DNA of 64,000 nt from Pholis gunnellus (lineage: Eukaryota > Chordata > Actinopteri > Perciformes > Pholidae): contig OU342805.1 of NCBI GenBank assembly GCA_910591455.2, forward strand, positions 24,832,708-24,896,707, given 5' to 3'. Each line of letters starts with the position of its first letter. The first letter of the stretch is position 1. The translations under genes were made by a program, and so were the position numbers. Shown piece by piece: positions 53,299-64,000 of the stretch. The notes beneath the pieces were generated by a model that saw nothing but the letters and a program-made list of their open reading frames with translations, was not told the origin of the DNA and did not search any database.

Positions 53299-54825
53299 GA
53301 CACACACGTGTGATGTGAACATGATGCACAAGCAGAAATCAGCTCATCTAGGATTAAAAAAATGTCACCATCCTTCAGAGAACTTGACAATCCTCTAAAG
53401 ACTTTTTATAAAATGTAGAGACGTCGGGACAGGTGTCATGTGATCAAACTTCTCTAATCTCGTGAGGGCTCTTGTTGCTCTCACAGGAAGGTCAGAGAAA
53501 AGGGCACCGCAGCAAATCAATTCTGGATGTCGTGATAACTTCTACTGGATGTAATGGGATTGATCTCGGACACGTTACGTAAATGGAAAAATGGGCGAGA
53601 GCGGGTTCAACTTTTGATCATACTCTGGATGCTCGATCCCTGACAGCAGCTCCTCTCTGCATCCTGATTGGAGTGAAAGCCGGAACAGAACTGGAGTCGG
53701 ACCGGTTGAGCTGCTGCCAGTGTTTGCTCAAGGTTCAGCTGGTGTCTGAACGATCAATGTTTCTTCAAGCGCTCTCGCTGGGTAACGTGATACGTACGGT
53801 GAATGATCATGAACAGCTGTATGAAAATAAAAATCAATCTCCCCCCTGATGTCTGCGAACATACGCTGAAGGATACATACAAAGACGTGTCTCAGATATT
53901 CAGATATGGATTTACATGCACAAGGTTTGATCTTAGAAGACCATCTGAAGTGCAATCAAGTGAATATTGATGGAATATTCACTTAGAAAATGTCTTTCAT
54001 CTGTTTTCACAAACGCAGTTGGACATGATCAGTGAAAGTCACAGTACGATGAACTCAGAGGGCTCAAACCTTTCTGTGGTTTCTGTTTGTTTGAAGTATT
54101 TTGGTGTTTTTGAATACTAAACACAGCAAGCTGAATACATCTTAAAAACCAGACTGAACTATAAAGTACAGCCTTGATCACTTTAATCTCACAACAACAA
54201 ACAGAGGTTGGAGGAACATTAATGCAGCGAGTTGCGCGACAGGAAAGGTTGAAGGTCTGCAAAATAACAGTGAGACTTCCACCGACACTCCATCAGGTCT
54301 CCTTATAGATCAGCTGGAGGTAGAGGGACCAGTATTTTATCCCTTGTTCAGCTTCCTACATATTACGTATTAAACCACTTCTAACATCTGGCTTCTATCC
54401 AACGGCTGTGAAGACAACATGGAAGCCGTCACCTCAGGAACGTGTTTGATGTCAATCAAACTGCGGCACACGTGGGTCAACCCGTCACCGTCTTTGCTGC
54501 GCCGGTCCCAACAGGAAATCTGAGAGTCGCCCTTGAAAATAACAAGTTATGAAGACGTGACGTGTGGGTACGAGGATACACATGACCGACCCGTTATGAA
54601 CCCGAACCCAGCGACACCTAAGATAGATATTAAATCAAATTCTTTAGACCATCTCAGCATTGGTACTGTGTCCCGTATTGTCCCACACTAACACACTCTT
54701 TGCCCCTCACTTGTTTCGGGAGGAACTGGTCACCCTATAGTCGGAGAAGGTGAGGACTGATGGACCTCTAGAAACAGAGCTGACAGACGAGGGACATCTA
54801 AAAACAGTGTGTTCATTCAGCGTGT

Positions 54826-54852
54826 ACACACACACACACACACACACACACA
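54826..54852. repeat. (AC)13 microsatellite
   Basis: Opposed to the TG array at 54961-55079. Confidence 0.97.
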
Positions 54853-54959
54853 ACAGAGTCTTTGGTTTCATGTAGAAAGCTCATTCCTGGGATTCCTGAC
54901 TGTCTGACTGGATGACTGGACAGTTTGGACAACCTGAGGCCCCACTGTCTATTGTACTG

Positions 54960-55080
<121 letters not shown>

Positions 55081-58000
55081 GCATCTGGCTCCTTGACTGT
55101 TTCAGTAGCATATAGAGATAAAGCTGAACTGTCCTCCGTCTTCAGTCCGTCCCTCTCTGCAGCAGACAAAGAGGTTTCTTGTTCCCGTTAGCGACCTCGT
55201 GTTACATCTTTACACGCAGAGTCAAAGCTCGTTAACGGAATCTTCCCACGTTAAGATCATGTGGAATAAAATCTTGTTTATTATAATGACACTGTCCTCA
55301 TCCAAGTGGCTGCAACGGCCTGCGTTAATTAAATTTGGTCATCTGCAAAATGAGTCCTTGATGTTTCCATTGTCATTAGCTGCCACTACCAGGCCCACAC
55401 TGTTAGGACTAAGTGCGACTGAGGCAATAGCTGACTCAAAACTCTGGAATTTACTTCTTCCTATCGGGGTTTTCAAGAATCCACTTCCTCGTTGTCCACT
55501 AACTGAGCCCGATCCTGTATTTCTAATGAAGCCTCTGTAGAAACGTGGTCAAAGGCCGTGGTGGCTTTGTCATCCGATCATGACAGGACGTCTAAGCTGC
55601 AAAAATAATGGGGGACTTTTATTGTGAAGAATGTAAAAGGAAATTAAATGTGTTTATCCACCATTTTACAGCCACTTCAAGAAGTGCATCCCATCACGAA
55701 AGACAAGTGTAACCACGGCCAGTGATCGATACTAGTGGTGGTAGCAGAAAATTGAAGTGGTGTTGGAAATGAACACACTTACAACATCATACAATGGTAG
55801 ATTTGAACAATTGTTGGGCAATACAATTGAATTAGAGGTGCAAAGATTGGTCAATAAATCAATCAGAAAGATTTATGCCAATAACTCTGAACACAAAGAC
55901 ATTTTGAGTCTTTTTTTTTGGTAAATATGTCAGACTTTCTCTGGTTGTAGCATCTCTACTGGCCGGTGCTGGTTTTCTTGGAGTAAACTGAATATTTTTG
56001 GGTTTCAGACTGCTGGTCGAACTCTGATGAAGTCGGAGTGACAAAGAGACGTCAGGAGAGACGCTGCTGAGTGCCGATACACTCTAAACTCAGAAGGACA
56101 AAGGAGACGGCAGCACAGAGGAAATGTGCTTCGTCCAAAGAGCGTCACCAGGGAGAACAAGCAACATCTGGAGAGCGTCAAGAGGTTTGATAATCCTGTT
56201 CACAGCCTGAAGCTCAGTCTGTTCTTCACTGCGGAGTCCTGATCCGCACTGATCACAACCCAAATCCAGTGGAACGGACCTGCAGCAGCCTCTTTGTGTT
56301 GGTCCCCAGGTGTGACTGTGCAGCAGTCACATAAAAGCCTCCATTGTTGCAGCAGATGAAGGAAAACACACACACGGTGGTGGATGAGAGATTCAGAGCA
56401 CTGTCCCTTTAATGTTTGGGCTTTTTCATGATGCAATTTTGTCCATTTGGTCTTTCTTTTGCACAGACCCTTTTACGGTTTGTAAACAATGATGAACTAC
56501 ATAAGTGTGTGTGCACGCAGTTTAGCAACGGAAGTACAGCGGAGGGTCAAACTGTGAAAGGTCATTAACCACCAGATCACAAATGTGACCAAAATAAAAC
56601 AGACTTTCCAGAACCGTGTGCCATCAGTGAGCGAGTACGACACGTTAGCATATGGCCTAATATTTAGAGGCCGGATATATACATCGTGTAACGTTGCACC
56701 AGCGAGACATTACGAGCATACAAGTAACTTGATGGTTACAACTACACATAGAGTCAAAAATAGGTGCTACAAACGCGAACATTTTGTTGTGTCCTGTGGT
56801 ACTTAACACAGCTTGCAGCCAAAGAAGCTGCCGGTGTTTCAGTTTAACGTGTGACCGTGTTAACTCTCATCCGAAATATGTCCACGGTGGCTCATGATTA
56901 CGGCGGCTGTTGAAAAACACGCACAGAACATGAAGGCGTTCTCGTATCATTTCGAAATACGTACTCATTTATGAAAAGTAGGAACCACGGACACGTACGG
57001 CTCAAAGTCACCAGTTAGCAGGGTTGCTTTATTAACTGAAACACCCGTTGCTCTGACAATCAAACACGCAACAACCAGATGTTTCATTGCAGTGTGTCTG
57101 AGGCAAAACACCACCATTCATTGCCAACATGCGCGCACATGTTTTTGTAAGAGGGTCGATATAGTTTCTCACAAACCACAGTAAGAGCTTCACAGCTCAC
57201 TGTGGCTTTTACTTTACTTTTCCTTCCTGCCATATTTAGAACTCGTTTACTGGCCAAATAGCAACAACATATCTGGTTAGTTATTATTAAAGAATAGTAC
57301 GGCTATTAGCGACCACTACGACAGCTCCTCTGTCGACTGTAAATGATGTAGCCTGGACGGATCATTCACTGCTAACTGGTTAAAGAACAGCCAACATGTC
57401 AGACGAATGAGTGGAACATTTACCAACCGGTGATTATTGAAATGCCATGTTAAGCACGACCAGTTTGTAATTTGAGCGTTTGTTTGTAAAGACTGCGGCT
57501 GATGAGTCAGCAGGTCACAGGTGTAACTTTATTATTCCTTTCAACCTTGACAAAGGCAGCACAAACCAGATCCACGCCTTCATTCTTACCATTCACAATA
57601 AAAGCCAAGGACATATAATACTCATTCATCATGCTATGGGTGGGAAGTTCATGTGTCCACATAGTTTGCATCATGTGAAGTAAGCTCTGTAGAGTTTTAG
57701 AGGAATTAAATACAACTCAACTAAAATGTATTTTAACTATCAGTATTCATACAGAAGCAGTGACTGGCCACTTTTCTCCAGGTTCCTTCACTCTGCTCTA
57801 TATGGGAACTCACAGTCAAACTATTTAGCATGAATTTATGCACATATATTCATGTTTCCTCCTATTCCCACTCTGACCTGCGTGCTCTTTGAAGGAGAAC
57901 TCCTTTGAAGTGCGTCAGCATCTGTGCAGTGAAGAACCCCCACCACTCCCCCCCAATTAGCTCCGGCAGCTAACGAGCTCCGCAGGGTGTCCCGGCTTTG

Positions 58001-59665
58001 ATATGGCCCAGGTGAGAGCACCTGCAGCTGGGGTCGGAGGCGGCTGACCTCCGCTAAGCTGCATACAGACAGCAAGAGCACCCCGAAACCAAAAACCCCA
58101 CTGAGACTGAATAGTCTGATCTTCCATTGACTCATCTTTTTCTTCCATATACCATAAGCAAACAGCTTGAAGAGGAAATTAAATACAGAATTCTTTTGAA
58201 CAGATCATTATAATCTGAATATTTTACTCCCTTGACACGGCATGGTAGTTTGAATTTTGAGTAAAAAAGGCCCATTCATGACCCACATCAGAACCACGAC
58301 ATACAGTCTCTTTGGAAACTGAAGGCAGTTACATGTCCAACCTGCAGCGAGCAGACTCTTAGGCTGTTTCTGTGTGTGCATACAGTCGGCTGTGTAATAC
58401 AATATCAGACTATAAAAGGACTGAACGCGAGAGTGACGGCAGGTTTGTGGAACATGAATCAAAGCAAACGGAAGAAGGAAAAAGACGCTGATTGCCGCCC
58501 CAAACAGCTCAACATTTCCCTCTTGATAAGCAGCAGAAACAGTCGGCTGCTGATTGACAAAAAGGAAGCTGCTGGCTGCTCCCAGTAAAGTGGATGTGGG
58601 GGCTTCTGGTCTGTGGTCAGGCTAATACAGGGTTGCTCTTCAAAAAAGGTTGAGATAAGCTGCTTCCTTCAGCTGTTTATGAATCAGTAAGGTCTGACCT
58701 GAACTGCATGTTTAAGGCCAAGCGCACATGGGACAAGTTTGCCCTCAGGGCTTTCTGCCAGAGGCGTGTATTTCAAACCGACACGTGGGTTTTAAAAGTA
58801 CATCCATTGTTTTAAATGGCCGACTCAACACCGGCTGTCAAACTGAAGGTCGACACTTCAAAGTCTCTGTGAAGCATCAACCAGTCGTGTGCATTTGATT
58901 CTGCAGACACCGTATCTGTTTGAAGAGAGCTAAAAAGGAATAAAACGCAGAGGATTTCCCCCAGAGGATGATCTTTTGTTAACAAATCTAATTAGTAATT
59001 GATAATAATACGACTACGGTCACTTTCACCGGATAAAATGACAAACGTCTCCGGCGGTAGATCACATCAGCTGTCACTACTTACTTAAAGTAAATTACAT
59101 TTTGTTTGTTTGAGCCTCTCACGTAAAACAATTAAACTCCATTGTTCAGAGAAACAGACTAAATGTAAATTCATTCTGATTATCAGGATATTGATCCTTC
59201 CCCTCATCAGGCTGACCCAGACTCTTTAAAAACGACCCGGTAGAGATATTTAACAGGTGTTCAGGTTACCTGTAGACATGCAGCTGGACAGGCTTCTCCC
59301 GGTGACGTCACACACTGTGGGCGTGGCTTTTACAGCCAGAGGTCACCTGACACGTTGACGTGTGGAAACACTGACTTCTGACATTTAGAGACAAAGTGAA
59401 GTGTGACACACTTTGTCCTGCACTTCTCAGACCGTCACATGATGCTGACTGCGCCGATATCTGAACCATGCCGGGGATGTTTCGTCTCTTTGTCTGTTCA
59501 CGGTGTTTGCAGCCCTGCGCTGACATATTTTTAGTTTCTTCTTCTTCTACATCTACCTCAGGAGGAAAACGCTGTCGTGTCCCACTCGGTGTGCCCTGCT
59601 TATCAACGAGCTGCAGACAGCCGCTGTTATCTAACGTGTGAGATAGACGCGCCATGTCTCACTCT

Positions 59666-59681
59666 CACACACACACACACA

Positions 59682-59712
<31 letters not shown>
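59666..59712. repeat. (CA)n microsatellite
   Basis: CA run with one GA interruption. Confidence 0.96.
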
Positions 59713-59715
<3 letters not shown>

Positions 59716-60384
59716 TGTTAAACATATTTGATGTTGTTAAAGGAGAAACCGTTCTCGTTCATCGTGATTTAAAGTCGGTGTCATCGTCTGTTCTCGTGTT
59801 CTGTCTCAATTCAAAGTCCACATTTAGAGAAGAACGCTCCAAATGCCTGAAGACACGATGATCTCTCTCATTTTCACCAAACTTCATCGACACGACTCGC
59901 TCGGCAGCAGGTTAGTAGCTGCTACTACTAAACAAACAGCTGCTTCAGAGCACATGACGGCCTGTCACTTGTTGTTGGTGAGTGTCACTTTGTTTCTTAG
60001 TTTGAATGGTGACATTAGGATTAGGACAGCTCCACATGTAGAGGGTTTCCTACGTCATAAAGCAGGGGCACGCGGCCTCGCTGGAATACAATCTTTTTTC
60101 CAGACAAGAGGCACTTTACATCACACAGCACATGCTACGTATTTAATGAGAGACTGAATTAATGATGGTGCAGTCTGGTGGAAATGTGAAAATATAAATA
60201 ATGACGAGTTTCCTGCAGGAAACATGGAAGTAAGTCATGTTATTGCTTCATATAGATTCATTTTTTTAAATATATAAAGTCTGGGTGGAAATCACAAGAG
60301 GCCTCGTCAGACGATATGATCGCGATTGCTACCAACGGGTTTAATTTCTATGTGCAATATTAATAGCTTATATACCAAAAGATT

Positions 60385-60455
60385 GATAATTGACGTCCGT
60401 GTATAGATACAATATTGACACGCAAAATATCGCGATACTGCGCTGTATCATGGCC
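60385..60455. repeat. Possible dispersed-repeat fragment (ATATCGCGATACTG)
   Basis: AAAATATCGCGATACTGCGC resembles the ends of GGGCTGGGCGATAT-type elements. Too short to be certain. Confidence 0.3.
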
Positions 60456-63395
60456 ATGTTCCTGAGTTGTTGTTTCTAATGATGCAGAGTTTAGTCAAAC
60501 TAAATGAGTCCTGCTAAACACAGAACAGGAACGCTTTGTACACCTGACCAACTTGGTTTCTCTTACGTCCGACTGTGTGTTAGATCTCAGTGTGATCTTC
60601 ACAGGCCGACGTCAAATCTAAAAAAAATCTCCTGCTGTCTTAAAACTACAGACGTGGATCGAGGCCTTCAGTATGGCATTTCTCATGTTCCTCGGAGGTC
60701 GGACACACTTCAGTGGAGCTTACACAGCGCCAACATCTGATCTCATATCTGATGTGAATACGAGATAAGTCCATTGTTGTGAAAGCAGCCATGAAAGCCC
60801 CCAAACCTCATCGCAGCGATCGCTGCTCTGTCTAATGATTCAGGTGACAGGATTGCTGTTAACATATACAGCACAGACTGTAACAGAATATGTACAAACA
60901 TTATCCCTGTCAATCAGAGCAGGTAAAAGTGTGAGCATCAGATGTCGGGCTCAGGTCTGCATCAGAGCACAGGAGTCATTATGACGACCATCATTCATCT
61001 GTGCAGTGACGGAGCGTCCAGCTCGGCCTCGGGAGAGTCCCGCTGTCCGTTTGATTGATGCTGCTTCAGTCCACGAGTCAAACTGAGAGATTCACAGCAA
61101 ACACTTTATAACCGTCAGGAGGAAGGGTCCATTATTGGAGCTCCAGTGTGACTCCGTCAGTCCTCCTCCACTGCAGGAACACAACGTAACACAACGTAAC
61201 ACCCGCCGGCCTGTTTTTTTACATTTTGGCACATTAGCGCCACACCAAATATGCCGAATTAGCTATTAGCAGTCCGTCTTTGCAATGCACGCATGTCTGT
61301 ACCTGCAACTATGACTGGATTACTTTGATACTGAAGAAAGCCTGAAAGCAAGAAAATTCTCAGGCAAGTTCTGGAGTTCTGACAAACGTCTTTTTTTATG
61401 ATTAGTTAATAGCAGCAATCGGGCACTAAGTGTTTTAAAGTACCTTCATTTCCTCCATGTGCCACACCCGTCGAGAGTGATAAGTGGGCCATAACTTCCT
61501 GTTGTTCTCAGCCACTAGCATGTACCTTCACTCTCACTTCATGCAGTGTCTTAGTGTCTTCGTCTTATTGTCTCTGGTTCAGTTGTTTTGTCCCACCGTT
61601 ACCTCACCAGCCTTTCTAAAAGGACCCACATGTTTCTGTAAAGTTCCTGCAGGAGAGAAGGAGTGGAGGAGGTGTTTTCTGATATTAATCTGACTATTAC
61701 ACTTCCTGGAATCCTAACACCCATCAGCCTCCTCCAGCTCTCTGCAGAGAGAGAGAGAAAGGAACAACACTCAGCCTCAGATGGCTGGTGGCGGAGCATC
61801 ATGTGACTGAGAGGCAGCGTGGAAAAAACGCGCCTCACAGTCTGCTGTTTGTTGGGCTGAAAACCAGTTGGACAATGTGACACCACACATTCCGGGGTTT
61901 TTATGAAAAATAACTGTTGGGCTGTCGGAGAGCCCGAGGAGAAAACACAAGCTGCCATTTATGTGGACGGATGGGGAGGAGGTGTATCTCACCGTCCAAT
62001 CAGAGAGCGGCTGAGCGCTACAGGGGCGTGTTCAGAGGAGGAACGTTGACGTGAGGAGGAGATAAAAGGAAACATGTTTCTCTCTCAGTGGGTTGAGGTT
62101 CTACAGCAACTACAACATAAAGACAGGAGTCAGAGTGTCCTGCAGGGACCCAACCCGAGGATGCATGGTGCCTGTTTAAAAGGGCTGGTGATGGTGAGAA
62201 TGATGTCAATATATAAGGATCTGATCAACACATGAAAATGAAATCATGAGTAAATTGGACAAAAAGAGACAAAAGAAATGTCTGGTGTTCATTTGCAGCA
62301 GTAGATTGATGTATTTTCTGGGGGGGGGGGGGGTATTTTGAAACTTTAAATGGACACATGAACACATTTTACTGGCAGATTAAGCAATAAAGCTTAGCTT
62401 GGTGAGCGAGAACGGCTCAGGAAACGCTACATCTTATTAACCACTTTTATAAACTGAAGTTAGAAAACAGCACTGGAGGAGCTGCGCTGTTGTTGAGCAG
62501 ATCTGGTTTGGAAAAGTAAGTAGTAATGCTTAGAGAGGCCTTTCGTGTGTGTGGACGATAAGTGCAGCATCAGCTCAGATTTTGTCAAGTCTGCACAAAC
62601 CCCAAAAGCACAAAACACCATTACGCAACAACAATAAGTGATCCGTTGTTCACATCATCTTACGCACAGTTTAGTTGAGACACAAAGAGGTTTTCAGGTT
62701 TGACATTTGATTGCTGTTTACCCAACTAATAGATTAACCAACCACTTTCAGCTTTAACTCCTTTTAACACTTCAACTTCCATCAGTGCTTCAACTTCAGC
62801 TCTTCTGCAGAATTATATTTCCAAAGCCAAACACACTTTCATCCCAAACGACGAACATTTTTCCTTTCACCACCAACACACATCTCTGTGTCTTCCTCGA
62901 GGACGAATGATCAAAGACAAACGGCCTCGTCTCCATGCTTCCCATACCACTGAAAGCAGAACAACAACAGCTCGACACATTCAAGGCCGCATGACAACGT
63001 TGTGAATGTGAAACCGTGCCGCACGGACAACCAACGCACAGCTCACACGTGCCTCTCCTGCTCGGGGTTTTTTTTTTTTTTTCTCCCTCTTGTGAACTTT
63101 GAAATGAAAAGCCACTTCAGTTTCATTGAGCACATGATCCCACAGAGCCGAGGCTAAAGGATCGCTGAACTGTGAAAAACACAACCACAGGTCAGACAGA
63201 ACAAACCTCCACATCTGATGTCATCAGTTATAACGTCATGTAGAGTTCAGGAAACACAGAATGAACTCAGGCTTCACACTAACTCCACAAACAGCAGAGG
63301 AGCAAGCAGGTCGCTGTTCCTTCTTGGTGTTTTTGTTAAATGTGTTAACAGATTCCATGTTGTCCCAGATTGGAGCGCCATGGCTGTGACAGCAG

Positions 63396-63518
<123 letters not shown>

Positions 63519-63603
63519 GCTGTGATGAATGGCTGCGTGCCGATTGTGTGCAGAACCACACCCAGCTCTCCAACACAAACGCTGCATTCCACCCAGCCCA
63601 CTC

Positions 63604-63609
<6 letters not shown>

Positions 63610-63658
<49 letters not shown>
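63610..63658. repeat. (CA)24 microsatellite
   Basis: Perfect CA run between two GT arrays (63399-63515 and 63713-63734). Confidence 0.98.
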
Positions 63659-63659
<1 letters not shown>

Positions 63660-63712
63660 AGAAACCAGGACTGAGGTCTGGGCAGGATCCAGACATGGTG
63701 GATGGAGGTAAT

Positions 63713-63734
63713 GTGTGTGTGTGTGTGTGTGTGT
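63713..63734. repeat. (GT)11 microsatellite
   Basis: Short GT run. Confidence 0.96.
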
Positions 63735-64000
63735 TGCAGAGTTCCCTGTTGGCAGAGCTCCCGGTCATCACACTGACAGGATGGCAGGAAAAAAACAAAA
63801 CCCAGCAGGGACTCTCTGCAGCGTCTGCAGTCTGAAAAGGCACCAGGACCGACTGTCAGCAGGGATTCCCCATAAAACTGTTCAGCCACACAGATCCTGA
63901 CTCATCTCATCTCTTGACCAGCTTTAGTGGTTTTAAAAACATGTGGGAAACCATGGCAGCACTTCCAAAACAACAAGCACACGAATGTCATATATGCCCT

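Noticed and set aside
55199..55540. Frame with ADSKLWNLLLP near its end, reminiscent of the C-terminus of some reverse transcriptases
   Set aside because: The similarity is a few residues only and upstream reverse-transcriptase motifs are absent; possible retroelement remnant but not supportable.
57836..58135. 99-residue frame with a hydrophobic N-terminus
   Set aside because: No recognisable family, no splice partners, and an unremarkable length for chance.

Overview
The window is nuclear DNA from a ray-finned fish, most likely a percomorph teleost. It carries one recognisable protein-coding gene, on the minus strand, split into short GC-rich exons with GT-AG introns. The introns and flanks are AT-rich, crowded with CA/GT microsatellites, and hold many short non-autonomous elements of kinds I recognise from percomorph genomes (recalled, not searched). 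There is no bacterial, viral, rRNA or CRISPR content.

The gene is a plasma-membrane calcium-transporting ATPase (PMCA, P2B-type ATPase), best assigned to atp2b4. I placed 19 coding exons from the start codon at 44351 down to 2191. They join in frame to 3336 bases (1112 codons) without a stop or frameshift. The model holds the actuator, phosphorylation and nucleotide-binding domains, ten membrane segments and the first 18 residues of the calmodulin-binding domain. It then leaves the window at the splice-site-C boundary, so the alternative C-terminal exon(s), stop codon and 3' UTR lie to the left of base 1. A 36-base microexon at 26327-26362 is the PMCA splice-site-A exon, and its 36-nt length is the size known for PMCA4.

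Layout: 1-2190, start of the site-C intron, with a 45-bp-unit polypurine array; 2191-19258, exons 19 to 7 (C-terminal part back to the acidic loop exon); 19259-29843, the two introns around the site-A microexon, with several inverted-repeat elements; 29844-32829, exons 5 to 2; 32830-44155, an 11.3-kb first coding intron with a long degenerate pentamer array; 44156-44351, first coding exon; 44352-64000, upstream sequence with no recognisable coding gene, only repeats and unassigned DNA.

I found no new multi-gene system. The most interesting signals are regulatory or structural: CA and CU repeat tracts bracketing the alternative microexon, a CA repeat eight bases from another donor site, CTCF-core matches (one in a coding exon, one in a dispersed repeat), nested foldback elements, repeated pairing of opposed CA and GT arrays, and a glutamate-to-valine difference in membrane segment 1 relative to recalled human PMCAs.
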